Source of the DNA: Antarctobacter aquimaris
GTDB taxonomy: Bacteria; Pseudomonadota; Alphaproteobacteria; Rhodobacterales; Rhodobacteraceae
Reading direction: 5' to 3'
DNA length: 64,000 nt
Assembly (NCBI RefSeq): GCF_900184945.1
Contig: NZ_FXYF01000007.1
Coordinates: 124,001 to 188,000, forward strand
The first letter of the stretch is position 1, and every line of letters begins with the position of its first letter. Below the pieces are notes generated by a model. That model saw nothing but the letters and a program-made list of their open reading frames with translations, ran no database searches and was not told where the DNA came from. The position numbers and the translations under genes were made by a program. Of the stretch, positions 52,568 to 60,775 are shown piece after piece.

Positions 52568-52765
52568 ATGTTTGTGGAGGGACGGTTGACCGAGGATATG
52601 AACGAGGTGCTGGAGTTCCTGCGGCGCGAGCGGCAGAAAGTCCTGTCAGAGGCGGAATGGCGGTTCCGGATGCGCGGCTACGGCTACAACCTGCGGCGCA
52701 CCGACAAGGGCGTCGAAGTGGCCCGCCTGCCGCAGAACACGGTGCTGGGCACGCTGGAACTGTAG
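52568..52765 (+). CDS. Small hypothetical protein (65 aa)
   Basis: 65 residues: a helical first half (EDMNEVLEFLRRERQKVLSE) and a beta-like second half (FRMRGYGYNLRRTDKGVEVA, RLPQNTVLGTLEL). Strongly biased third codon positions and a clean start context support it. I recall similar short proteins in related genomes but no named family. Stands alone between a transporter gene and a DUF1036 gene. Confidence 0.7.
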   Translation: MFVEGRLTEDMNEVLEFLRRERQKVLSEAEWRFRMRGYGYNLRRTDKGVEVARLPQNTVLGTLEL

Positions 52766-52838
52766 GCGTCGGCGCGACGTCTGGACATTCCCGGACCGAC
52801 GCGTGTCAAATGCGCTCTGACGGCAGGGAGGGCACGAC

Positions 52839-53903
52839 ATGCACGGGATCGCGAAATCACTTCTGGGGCTCTGGTCGGCGGCAATCGTCGTGGCGGGGCT
52901 GGCGACGGAGGTCCAGGCCGGGCTGACCGTCTGCAACGAGACCGAACAGCTGCAAAGCGTGGCCATCGGCTACGAGGCGCCCGGCGGCGTCTGGACCTCC
53001 GAAGGCTGGTGGCATGTCGATGCCGGCGACTGCAAGCTGGTCATGGCGCGCGCGCTGGGTCGGCGCGATTTCTACTACCGCGCGACGGTCGCCGGGGGCG
53101 GGTTTGACGGGCCCTTTGCCTTTTGCACGACGACCGATGCCTTCACCATCGCCGGGGACGAGGATTGCGAGTCGCGCGGCTATGAGCGCACGCGCTTTCG
53201 CAAGGTCGACACCGGCGAGGTGGCGGATTTCACCCTGACTCTGGTTGCCGAAGGCCCGGCTCCCGCCCCCAGGCAGGGCGCCGATGCCGGCAAGAGCCAC
53301 TCTTCCCGCCCGCTCGAAGTGAGCTTTCCCGTCCCGCGCGGAACCCTGGGCGAACCCTTTGCCCAGTGGGGCGTCTTTTACGGCTGTCACACCATCGACG
53401 GGCTGGATTACTGCCGGTTCGAGGTCGAGGGTTGGCGTTATGACGCCTACTACGGCGGCGGCACCGCCGATGCGCTGCTGGACGCGTTGCAGGGCTGGCC
53501 GTTGCCCCTGGGTGTCGAGCTGGAAGGCGACATGATCACCTATGGCGACATCACGGTCGAGGTGGCGCTGGGCCGCGTGACCGAGGTGCCAGGCAGCGAT
53601 GCCTTTGCCGCCGAGCGCGCGGCCTTGCAGGGCACCTGGCGGTCGATCGAGGATCCGCGATCCGAATTCCGCGTGGTCGGCGGCGACGTCTATGACTACT
53701 ACGATGGCGAGTTCATCGCCGAACAGTGGATGACCATCAGCGAAACCTGCCCGGACGCGCCGACGGACGGCATCGGCATCACCCGGATGGAGCTGGGCAC
53801 CGATGACTACTGGTGCGTGCTGCTGGGCCACTTCGGCCCGGATTTCATCGAGTTCATCAACCCGGGGCGCGGCAATATCCTGACCTATCAACGGATTGAC
53901 TGA
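52839..53903 (+). CDS. Secreted DUF1036 domain protein
   Basis: 354 residues. A signal peptide ends VQA; mature residues start GLTVCNETEQLQSVAIGYEA with GGVWTSEGWWHVDAGDCKLV, the DUF1036 signature (about residues 28-140), with paired cysteines. A Pro/Ala linker (PAPAPRQGADAGKSHSS) leads to a second domain (about 165-354) with YGCHTIDGLDYCRFEVEGWR and later LQGTWRSIEDPRSEFRVVGG, a lipocalin-like strand pattern. A two-domain periplasmic or secreted protein; role unknown. GGGAGG precedes the ATG. Confidence 0.85.
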   Translation: MHGIAKSLLGLWSAAIVVAGLATEVQAGLTVCNETEQLQSVAIGYEAPGGVWTSEGWWHVDAGDCKLVMARALGRRDFYYRATVAGGGFDGPFAFCTTTDAFTIAGDEDCESRGYERTRFRKVDTGEVADFTLTLVAEGPAPAPRQGADAGKSHSSRPLEVSFPVPRGTLGEPFAQWGVFYGCHTIDGLDYCRFEVEGWRYDAYYGGGTADALLDALQGWPLPLGVELEGDMITYGDITVEVALGRVTEVPGSDAFAAERAALQGTWRSIEDPRSEFRVVGGDVYDYYDGEFIAEQWMTISETCPDAPTDGIGITRMELGTDDYWCVLLGHFGPDFIEFINPGRGNILTYQRID

Positions 53904-53969
53904 CCCGTCATCGGCGGCCTGACCGGCAATCCCGGCGACGCGCGGCAGGCCCAGCCTGACCGTCCCCGG

Positions 53970-54001
53970 TTTTTCTTGATTGACTCGCCAGTCAAGAAAA
54001 A
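53970..54001. promoter_or_regulatory. Nested inverted-repeat operator upstream of betI
   Basis: Outer arms TTTTTCTTGA (53970-53979) and TCAAGAAAAA (53992-54001) enclose inner arms TTGACT / AGTCAA around CGCC (53980-53995). It lies 13 bp before the betI start. TetR-type BetI repressors bind similar TTGA..TCAA palindromes at their own promoter, so autoregulation by BetI with choline as inducer is the likely reading. Confidence 0.65.
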
Positions 54002-54014
54002 CCAAGGTCTCGCC

Positions 54015-54581
54015 ATGCCCAGGATCGGACAGGAACCCATACGGCGCGCGGCGCTGCTCGAGGCGACGGTGGCCGTGATCGGCGAGGCCGGATCGCTGGA
54101 CGTGACCGTGACGCAGATCGCCAAGCGCGCCGGCATGTCCAGCGCGCTGGCGCATCATTATTTCGGTGGCAAGGCGCAGATCTTCCTCGCCGCCATGCGC
54201 CAGATCCTGAGCGACTACGGCGCCGAGGTGCGTGCCGCGCTGGCCGTGGCCCCAGAGGGGCGGCGCCTCGAGGCGGTGATCGCCGCGAATTTCGCCGAAA
54301 GCTGCTTTCGCCCCGCCGCCGTCTCGGCCTGGCTGAACTTCTACGTGCTGGCGCAGCGAGAGCCCGAGGCCGCGCGCCTCCTGCGGGTCTACCAGCGCCG
54401 CCTGCAGTCGAATCTGGTTCACGCCCTGCGGACCCGCACCGACCACCCCGCCGAGGTGGCCGAGACCCTGGCCGCGCTGATCGACGGTGTCTACCTGCGC
54501 GCCGCCCTGTCGGGCGGCGGCATCGAGGGCGCGGCGCAACAGGTCACCCAAACCGCCTATGCCCTGATGAGGACGCCATGA
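54015..54581 (+). CDS. betI: Transcriptional repressor BetI
   Basis: 188 residues, TetR family. N-terminal PRIGQEPIRRAALLEATVAV and the recognition helix region VTVTQIAKRAGMSSALAHHY, FGGKAQIFLAAMRQILSDY are diagnostic of BetI, which senses choline. FRPAAVSAWLNFYVLAQREP and LIDGVYLRAALSGG belong to the ligand domain. The start at 54015 fits the conserved N-terminus and lies just after the palindromic operator. Its stop overlaps betC (ATGA). Confidence 0.95.
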   Translation: MPRIGQEPIRRAALLEATVAVIGEAGSLDVTVTQIAKRAGMSSALAHHYFGGKAQIFLAAMRQILSDYGAEVRAALAVAPEGRRLEAVIAANFAESCFRPAAVSAWLNFYVLAQREPEAARLLRVYQRRLQSNLVHALRTRTDHPAEVAETLAALIDGVYLRAALSGGGIEGAAQQVTQTAYALMRTP

Positions 54582-56086
54582 CCCGCCCCAACATCCTGAT
54601 CGTGATGGTCGACCAGCTGAACGGGACGCTGTTCCCCGACGGCCCCGCCGCCTGGCTGCACGCGCCGCACCTGAGGGCGCTGGCGGCGCGCTCGGTCCGG
54701 TTCACGACCGCCTACACCGCCTCGCCGCTCTGCGCGCCGGGGCGGGCCAGCTTCATGTCGGGGCAGCTCCCCAGCATGACGCGGGTCTATGACAACGCCG
54801 CCGAATTCGCGTCGGATATCCCGACCTACGCGCATCACCTGCGCCGGGCGGGCTACCAGACCTGCCTGTCGGGCAAGATGCATTTCGTCGGCCCGGACCA
54901 GATGCACGGGTTCGAGGAGCGGCTGACCACCGACATCTACCCGGCCGATTTCGGCTGGACCCCGGACTATCGCAAGCCGGGCGAGCGTATCGACTGGTGG
55001 TATCACAACATGGGGTCGGTGACCGGCGCGGGCGTGGCCGAGATCACCAACCAGATGGAATACGACGACGAGGTCGCCTACCACGCCGAGCGCAAGATCT
55101 ACGACCTGGCGCGCGGCAAGGACGACCGCCCCTGGTGCCTGACAGTGTCGTTCACCCATCCGCACGATCCCTATGTCGCGCGCAAGCGGTACTGGGATCT
55201 CTACGAGGACTGCGACCACCTGCTGCCCGAGGTCCCGGCGATGCCCTACGAGGATCACGACCCGCACGCGCAACGCATCTTCGACGCCAACGACTGGCGG
55301 TCGTACGAGATCACCGAAGAGCACATCCGCCGCTCCCGCAGGGCCTATTTTGCCAATATCTCCTACCTCGACGACAAGATCGGCAGCCTGTTGCAGGTGC
55401 TGAAGGACACGCGGCAGGAGGCGGTGGTGGTCTTTGTCAGCGATCACGGCGACATGCTGGGCGAGCGCGGGCTGTGGTACAAGATGAACTTCTACGAAGG
55501 CTCGGCCCGGGTGCCGCTGATGGTGGCCATGCCGGGCGGCGAAGGGCGCGCGGTGACGGCACCGGTCTCGACCATCGACCTGTGCCCGACGCTGTGCGAC
55601 CTGGCCGGCGTCGACATGTCCGAGGTCATGCCCTGGACCGAGGGTGAAAGCCTGGTGCCCCTGATGAAGGGCGGGCGCAGGATCAGCCCGGTGGCGATGG
55701 AATACGCCGCCGAGGCGTCAAATGCACCGCTGGTCTGCCTGCGCGAGGGGCGGTGGAAATACACCAACTGCGCGCTGGACCCCGAGCAACTGTTCGATCT
55801 GGAGGCCGATGCGCACGAGCTGGTGAACCTGGCCGAGGTGCCGGAGCACGCCGCGGTGCTGGAGCGGTTCCGGGTGCAGGCGGCGGCGCGCTGGGACCTG
55901 GAGCGCTTTGACGCCGAGGTGCGGCAGAGCCAGGCGCGGCGCTGGGTGGTCTACGAGGCGCTGCGGCAGGGCGGCTATTTCCCCTGGGATTACCAGCCGT
56001 TGCAGAAGGCCTCGGAGCGCTACATGCGCAACCACATGGACCTGAACGTGCTGGAAGGCAGCCAGCGGTTTCCGCGGGGCGAGTGA
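54578..56086 (+). CDS. betC: Choline-sulfatase
   Basis: Hydrolyses choline-O-sulfate to choline and sulfate. 502 residues. Sulfatase signature C-x-P-x-R as LCAPGRASFMSGQLPSMTRV, with Cys52 to be converted to formylglycine; the N-terminal metal site is VMVDQLNG (Asp12). SGKMHFVGPDQMHGFEERLT, VSFTHPHDPYVAR and VSDHGDMLGERGLWYKMNF are further active-site stretches. The C-terminal domain ends MDLNVLEGSQRFPRGE, as in choline sulfatases. Co-translated with betI through ATGA. No sulfatase-modifying enzyme is in the window. Confidence 0.95.
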   Translation: MTRPNILIVMVDQLNGTLFPDGPAAWLHAPHLRALAARSVRFTTAYTASPLCAPGRASFMSGQLPSMTRVYDNAAEFASDIPTYAHHLRRAGYQTCLSGKMHFVGPDQMHGFEERLTTDIYPADFGWTPDYRKPGERIDWWYHNMGSVTGAGVAEITNQMEYDDEVAYHAERKIYDLARGKDDRPWCLTVSFTHPHDPYVARKRYWDLYEDCDHLLPEVPAMPYEDHDPHAQRIFDANDWRSYEITEEHIRRSRRAYFANISYLDDKIGSLLQVLKDTRQEAVVVFVSDHGDMLGERGLWYKMNFYEGSARVPLMVAMPGGEGRAVTAPVSTIDLCPTLCDLAGVDMSEVMPWTEGESLVPLMKGGRRISPVAMEYAAEASNAPLVCLREGRWKYTNCALDPEQLFDLEADAHELVNLAEVPEHAAVLERFRVQAAARWDLERFDAEVRQSQARRWVVYEALRQGGYFPWDYQPLQKASERYMRNHMDLNVLEGSQRFPRGE

Positions 56087-56157
56087 TGTCGGACCGCCGG
56101 TTGTCCGGGCGTCCCGCCCACCCACCCCCGCCCGGCCAACCGGCGGGGGCCAGCGTC

Positions 56158-57105
56158 TCAGGCGGCGATTTCGCTTTCGCCGTCGCTTTGGCGGGTGGTG
56201 CGCGGGGTCAGCTCCTGCGCGGTGACGGCCAGCGCCCGGATCGGCGCGCCGCCATCGTGGCGCAGGACGCAGGGCGTGACCTCGACCCGGGCAAAGCCAG
56301 CCTCGGCCAGCAGGTCGGTGACGTAGCGGCGCGCATGGCGAAAGCGGCGGGTTTCGTGCAGGGCGACACCCCGGTCGCCCTGTTCGACGGTAAAGACCAG
56401 CGCGCCGTCGGGCGCCAGAGACCCGGCGCACCAGCTGATCACCCGTTCCAGCGCGCCGAGGTAGTTGAACACGTCGTTGGCGGCGATCAGGTCGTAGCGC
56501 GGCCCGATCTCGAGCGTGCCGATATCGGCCTTGTCGAGGTGGTCGTAGATCCCCTTGGCCCGCGCCTCGGCCAGCATCCGGGCCGAGATGTCGATGCCAG
56601 TCAGGCGGTCGCAGCGCGGGCGCAACACGGCGCCGGTCAGCCCGGTGCCGCAGCCCAGGTCGAGCGCGTGACCGACGCGCGCGATCCCGGCGCGGTCCAG
56701 CGTGTCGCACAGGATCTGCGGCCCCTGGTAGCCCAGCCGACCCATCAGCGCCGAGTCGAAGCGCGGGGCGTACTGGTCGAACAGCAATTCGACAAAGGCC
56801 GCGGGCAGGCTTTCGGACAGTGGCGTTCCGGTCAGCAGGTCGCGGCGGATGCCGGCGCCCAGCGGGTCTGCCGGATCGGCCTCGACGGCGCGGCCAAAGG
56901 CGCGCGCGGCGGCCTCGGGGTTTCCAGCGGCCTCGTGGTATTCCCCCAGGCGGAACCAGCCTGCCGCCCAGCGTGGCACGAGGTCCAGCGCGCTTGCCAG
57001 GGCCTCGGCTGCGCCGGTGGTATCGCCCAGTTGGGACAGGGTTTCGGCGAACTGCGCGCGGCGGTCCGCCTGCGGGCTGCCAGACGAGAAATGCAGGACC
57101 TGCAT
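56158..57105 (-). CDS. TPR-containing SAM-dependent methyltransferase
   Basis: 315 residues. Residues about 15-85 form two TPR-like helices (TLSQLGDTTGAAEALASALD, AGWFRLGEYHEAAGNPEAAA). From about 145 there is a class I methyltransferase fold: ALDLGCGTGLTGAVL (SAM motif I), LTGIDISARMLAEARAKGIY and YDLIAANDVFNYLGALERVI (motif IV region). The family includes MTases acting on small molecules or proteins; substrate unknown. It lies on the minus strand between betC and betA and interrupts the usual bet operon. The start at 57105 is the most downstream good ATG; some upstream sequence may also be coding. Confidence 0.85.
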   Translation of the reverse strand: MQVLHFSSGSPQADRRAQFAETLSQLGDTTGAAEALASALDLVPRWAAGWFRLGEYHEAAGNPEAAARAFGRAVEADPADPLGAGIRRDLLTGTPLSESLPAAFVELLFDQYAPRFDSALMGRLGYQGPQILCDTLDRAGIARVGHALDLGCGTGLTGAVLRPRCDRLTGIDISARMLAEARAKGIYDHLDKADIGTLEIGPRYDLIAANDVFNYLGALERVISWCAGSLAPDGALVFTVEQGDRGVALHETRRFRHARRYVTDLLAEAGFARVEVTPCVLRHDGGAPIRALAVTAQELTPRTTRQSDGESEIAA

Positions 57106-57282
57106 CGACTTGTGACTTTCGAAAGCGTGTTTGTCGGAGGGGACCTCGGGCCCCGGCGGGGATCTGACCGCGCCGTGCCGAGGCTGAATTGCCGCGGCTT
57201 TAAATGGAGCGCGGGGGGCGCTGTCAAGAGGGCGCCGCGCGGGATGAGGGCAGGCCCGACGCGGCCGCCAAAGAGGTAGGAC

Positions 57283-58938
57283 ATGGAAGCGGATTATGTG
57301 ATCGTCGGCGCGGGTTCGGGGGGCTGCGCGATGGCCGGACGGCTGACCGAGGCGGGCAAGCGCGTGCTGGTGATCGAGCACGGCGGCAGCGATTGGGGGC
57401 CCTTCATCAACATGCCCGGTGCGCTGAGTTACCCGATGAACATGCGGCGCTACGACTGGGGGTTCCAGACCGAGCCGGAGCCGCACCTGGGCGGCCGGCG
57501 CTTGGTCTGTCCGCGTGGCAAGGTGATCGGCGGGTCGTCCTCGATCAACGGCATGATCTACGTGCGCGGCCATGCGCTGGACTATGACCACTGGCGCGAC
57601 GCGGAGGGCTGCGAGGGCTGGGGCTTTGCCGATGTGCTGCCCTACTTCAAGCGCATGGAGGACTGGCACGATGGTGGCCATGGCGGCGATCCGGAATGGC
57701 GCGGGAAGGGCGGGCCGCTGCACGTCACGCGCGGCAAGCGGGACAACCCGCTGGTGCAGGCCTTTGTCGAGGCGGGGCAGCAGGCGGGCTACCCGGTGAC
57801 AGGCGACTACAACGGCCATCAGCAAGAGGGGTTCGGCCCCTTCGAGATGACGGTCTGGCAGGGCGAGAGGTGGTCGGCGGCCAAGGCCTACCTGCGACCC
57901 GCGCTGAAGGCGGGCGCGCAGCTGGTGCAAGCCCTGGCGCGGCGCGTGGTCTTTGAGGACGGCCGGGCGGTGGGGGTCGAGGTGACGCGCGGCGGCAAGG
58001 TCGAGGTGATCCGCGCCCGGGCCGAGGTGATCCTGGCCGCCAGCGCGATCAACTCGCCCAAGCTGTTGATGCTGTCGGGGATCGGCCCCGGTGCGCATCT
58101 CGCGGAACACGGCATTGCGGTGCGGGCGGACCGGCCCGGCGTGGGGCAGAACCTGCAGGACCACCTGGAACTGTATGTGCAGATGGCGGCGACGCAGCCG
58201 GTCAGCCTGGCGAAATACTGGAACCTCTTCGGCAAGGGCTGGGTCGGGCTGCAATGGCTGCTGGCGCGCAAGGGGCCGGGGGCGTCGAACCAGTTCGAAA
58301 GCTGCGGTTTCATCCGGTCGCAGGCGGGGGTGTCCTATCCCGACATCCAGTACCATTTCCTGCCCATCGCGGTGCGCTACGACGGTCGCATCGCGCCCGA
58401 GGGGCATGGCTTTCAGGCACATGTGGGGCCGATGCGCTCGCCCTCGCGGGGGGAGATCACGCTGCGGTCGGCCGACCCGGCCGAGGCGCCGCGCATTTTC
58501 TTCAACTACATGAGCACCGAGCAGGACTGGATCGACTTCCGCCGCTGCATCCGCCTTACGCGCGAGATCTTTGCGCAGGAGGCCTTTGCCCCCTATCGCG
58601 GCAAGGAATTGCAGCCCGGCGACGCTGCGCAGTCGGACGAGGACCTGGATGCGGTGATCCGCGAGCACGCCGAAAGCGCCTATCACCCCTGCGGCACCTG
58701 CAAGATGGGCCCGGCGGAGGACCGGATGTCGGTGGTCGACCCCGAGGGCCGGGTGATCGGCGTCGATGGGTTGCGGGTGGCGGACAGTTCGATCTTTCCG
58801 CAGATCACCAACGGCAACCTGAACGCGCCGTCGATCATGGTGGGCGAAAAGATCGCCGACCACGTGCTGGGCCGGCGTCTGCCGCCCGAAAATGCCGAAC
58901 CCTGGGTGCATCCGGACTGGCGCACGGCGCAGCGCTAG
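57283..58938 (+). CDS. betA: Choline dehydrogenase BetA
   Basis: FAD-dependent GMC oxidoreductase oxidising choline to betaine aldehyde, and partly on to glycine betaine, at the inner membrane. 551 residues. FAD motif [14 protein letters not shown] at residues 8-21, [20 protein letters not shown] (GMC signature 1), AGAINSPK-type sequence [19 protein letters not shown] (signature 2), and the active-site histidine in [13 protein letters not shown], then [20 protein letters not shown]. Separated from betC by a convergent methyltransferase gene, so it probably has its own promoter. Confidence 0.95.
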   Translation: MEADYVIVGAGSGGCAMAGRLTEAGKRVLVIEHGGSDWGPFINMPGALSYPMNMRRYDWGFQTEPEPHLGGRRLVCPRGKVIGGSSSINGMIYVRGHALDYDHWRDAEGCEGWGFADVLPYFKRMEDWHDGGHGGDPEWRGKGGPLHVTRGKRDNPLVQAFVEAGQQAGYPVTGDYNGHQQEGFGPFEMTVWQGERWSAAKAYLRPALKAGAQLVQALARRVVFEDGRAVGVEVTRGGKVEVIRARAEVILAASAINSPKLLMLSGIGPGAHLAEHGIAVRADRPGVGQNLQDHLELYVQMAATQPVSLAKYWNLFGKGWVGLQWLLARKGPGASNQFESCGFIRSQAGVSYPDIQYHFLPIAVRYDGRIAPEGHGFQAHVGPMRSPSRGEITLRSADPAEAPRIFFNYMSTEQDWIDFRRCIRLTREIFAQEAFAPYRGKELQPGDAAQSDEDLDAVIREHAESAYHPCGTCKMGPAEDRMSVVDPEGRVIGVDGLRVADSSIFPQITNGNLNAPSIMVGEKIADHVLGRRLPPENAEPWVHPDWRTAQR

Positions 58939-58964
58939 GAGACGTTAACCACTTTGGGGTCAAG

Positions 58965-58979
58965 TTAACCTTTCGTTAA
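58965..58979 (+). promoter_or_regulatory. CtrA-type box TTAA-N7-TTAA (first)
   Basis: TTAACCTTTCGTTAA matches the CtrA consensus TTAA-N7-TTAA exactly and is followed by C, as in the extended consensus. A further TTAACC lies just upstream (58945-58950). It is 44 bp before the start of the nuclease gene. Confidence 0.65.
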
Positions 58980-59014
58980 CTTTTGACTTGAACGGAGGCC
59001 CGGGCGATCCGATC

Positions 59015-59029
59015 TTAACGGAATGTTAA
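59015..59029 (+). promoter_or_regulatory. CtrA-type box TTAA-N7-TTAA (second), overlapping a start codon
   Basis: TTAACGGAATGTTAA again has the exact 7-base spacing. The ATG of the nuclease gene (59023-59025) lies within it, so a bound regulator would cover the translation start region, or the true start of this gene is further downstream. Confidence 0.6.
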
Positions 59030-59694
59030 GACTTTGTTTCGCTCTTGTTCTCCTCGCGCTGGGTGGCGCAGCCTCGGCGGATGTTGCCGGGGTCGTGCGG
59101 GTCGTGGATGGCGATACCCTTGTCGTGGCGGACACCCGCGTCCGCCTGCACGGCATCGACGCCCCGGAAACCGACCAGCACTGCGGCGGCCAGGGCGTGC
59201 CGGCGTGGAACTGCGGTGCCTGGGTCACCGGCGAGGTGCGCGCCCGCTACGATGGGCGGATGGCCTCCTGCGTGACGCTGGAGACCGATCGCTATGGCCG
59301 CAGCGTGGCGCGCTGCACCGTCGATGGCGTGGACGTCGGCGCGGAACTGGTCCGCAGCGGGCTGGCCTTTGCCTACCGCAAGTACTCGGAGGCCTACGTG
59401 GCGCAGGAACGCGTGGCGGCGGTGCGCCGGGCGGGGCTGCATGCGACCGGCATCCAGTCGCCCGAGGCCTACCGGCGGACCGAGCGCCGCATTCTCGCGG
59501 CGCAGCACATGGCCTTCGCGCCCGAAGGCTGCGTGATCAAGGGCAACGTGTCGTCCAGCAGCGGCGCCCGGATCTACCACATGCCGGGCCAGACCTGGTA
59601 CGCCGGGACGAAGATCAGCGAAGCCAGGGGCGAACGCTGGTTCTGTTCCGAGGCAGAGGCGCGCGCCGCCGGCTGGCGCCCGGCGCGGCACTGA
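59023..59694 (+). CDS. Secreted staphylococcal-nuclease-like thermonuclease
   Basis: 223 residues. Signal peptide (LRLCFALVLLALGGAASA), then an SNase fold with VVRVVDGDTLVVADTRVRLH, GIDAPETDQHCGG (Arg, Asp and Glu catalytic residues nearby), LETDRYGRSVARCTVDG and LVRSGLAFAYRKYSEAY. The C-terminal extension (about 165-223) has KGNVSSSSGARIYHMPGQTW and ERWFCSEAEARAAGWRPAR, a nuclease-associated module seen in some alphaproteobacteria. It should cut DNA/RNA outside the cytoplasm with Ca2+. Two CtrA-type boxes flank its start. Confidence 0.9.
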   Translation: MLRLCFALVLLALGGAASADVAGVVRVVDGDTLVVADTRVRLHGIDAPETDQHCGGQGVPAWNCGAWVTGEVRARYDGRMASCVTLETDRYGRSVARCTVDGVDVGAELVRSGLAFAYRKYSEAYVAQERVAAVRRAGLHATGIQSPEAYRRTERRILAAQHMAFAPEGCVIKGNVSSSSGARIYHMPGQTWYAGTKISEARGERWFCSEAEARAAGWRPARH

Positions 59695-59761
59695 TGCACA
59701 TGCCGCGTTGACCCTGGCGGTTGCGAAAGCACTGCAGAATTCACACGGAAAACGGCCCGGT

Positions 59762-59775
59762 TTGACAAAGGTCAA
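59762..59775 (+). promoter_or_regulatory. FNR-type box TTGAC-AAAG-GTCAA
   Basis: Perfect inverted repeat matching the TTGAY-N4-RTCAA consensus of Rhodobacter FnrL, 61 bp before the ydcH-like start. Position suggests oxygen-linked control of that gene. Confidence 0.55.
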
Positions 59776-59836
59776 GGATTGTCGCGCGCCGCTCGGCTTT
59801 GGTGTGAGCCGAACAAGAGTGAAGAAGGAGACGCAC

Positions 59837-60073
59837 ATGTCACACACGCCGCACGAACTGGCCGAGGAATTCCCGGAGTTCACCGACAAGCTGCACGCGC
59901 TGAAGCAAACCGATGCCCATTTCGCCAAGCTGGCCGACGAGTACCACGAGATCAACCGGCAGGTGCACCGCGCCGAGACCAACGTGGAACCGATGGAACA
60001 GCTGGCTGAAGAGCAGCTGCGCAAGCAGCGCTCCCTGCTCAAGGACCAGATCTACGCGCTGCTGCGCGCCTGA
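59837..60073 (+). CDS. YdcH/DUF465 family protein
   Basis: 78 residues, all helical: MSHTPHELAEEFPEFTDKLH, LKQTDAHFAKLADEYHEINR and LRKQRSLLKDQIYALLR form two antiparallel helices, the DUF465 hallmark. Function unknown; often stress- or growth-phase-linked. AAGGAG lies before the ATG. Behind an FNR-type box and followed by a strong terminator, so it is a single-gene unit. Confidence 0.92.
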   Translation: MSHTPHELAEEFPEFTDKLHALKQTDAHFAKLADEYHEINRQVHRAETNVEPMEQLAEEQLRKQRSLLKDQIYALLRA

Positions 60074-60092
60074 TCCGGCCCTTGGACATGCG

Positions 60093-60120
60093 ACGCCCCG
60101 GGAGGTCCCGGGGCGTTTTT
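60093..60120. terminator. Rho-independent terminator between ydcH-like gene and gpx
   Basis: 11-bp stem ACGCCCCGGGA / TCCCGGGGCGT with a GG loop and five T at 60116-60120, immediately before the stop of the convergent gpx gene. Confidence 0.88.
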
Positions 60121-60635
60121 CATTTCAGCGCCGCCTCTACCGCGCGGGTGATGCTGGACGCGGTCGGCCGGGTGGTCGATCCGTAGGTCTCGATCACCTG
60201 TCCGTCCGGCCCGATCAGCACCTTGTTGAAATTCCACGACGGGCTGAAGCCGGTCTGCTGTTCCACCCACTTGTAGAACGGATGCGCCTGCGCGCCGCGC
60301 ACATGGGTGATGTCGGTCATCGGCAAATCGAGGCCGAAATTGACCTCGCAGAACTCCTTGACCGCCTCGGCGCTGGACAGTTCCTGCCTGAAATCGTCGG
60401 AGGGTACGGCCAGCACCACCAGCCCCTGGTCGCGGTAGCGGTCATAAAGCGCCTGAAGCCCCTCGTATTGCGGGGTGAATCCGCAGCGCGAGGCGGTGTT
60501 GACCACCAGCACCGGCTGCCCCCGCCAATCGTCCATCGACAGCGTGCCGCCGTCGATGCTGTCAAAGGTAAAGCCCTGCGCGGCCCAGGCGGGGAAGGCC
60601 ACGACAGCGGCGAGGAAGGTGAGAAATCGTGTCAT
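60120..60635 (-). CDS. Exported glutathione peroxidase-like protein
   Basis: 171 residues. Signal peptide (TRFLTFLAAVVAFPAWAAQG), then a glutathione-peroxidase fold: NTASRCGFTPQYEGLQALYD with Cys51 as peroxidatic residue, and WNFNKVLIGPDG. The third catalytic motif, usually containing GFPCNQF, reads VLAVPSDDFRQE, so the usual Gln is replaced. Export to the periplasm is uncommon for these enzymes, most of which are cytosolic. The start at 60635 has AAGGAG upstream. Reduces peroxides, probably with thioredoxin-like partners since it lacks selenocysteine. Confidence 0.87.
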   Translation of the reverse strand: MTRFLTFLAAVVAFPAWAAQGFTFDSIDGGTLSMDDWRGQPVLVVNTASRCGFTPQYEGLQALYDRYRDQGLVVLAVPSDDFRQELSSAEAVKEFCEVNFGLDLPMTDITHVRGAQAHPFYKWVEQQTGFSPSWNFNKVLIGPDGQVIETYGSTTRPTASSITRAVEAALK

Positions 60636-60775
60636 CGAAGATCTCCTTTTCCCTCTGAGATAGAGCGCCGGGGGGCAGGTCAATCCCGCCGGCGACGCGG
60701 CGCTTGCGCGAGGTCAAGGCGCGCGACCCCGACAGCAGTAACTTTGCCGGTGAGAGTAACCGAAGGAGGAACGAG

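Noticed and set aside
57106-58911. 5' extension of the minus-strand methyltransferase frame across betA
   Set aside because: The frame stays open but reads antisense to betA and shows no domain; the methyltransferase starts near 57105.
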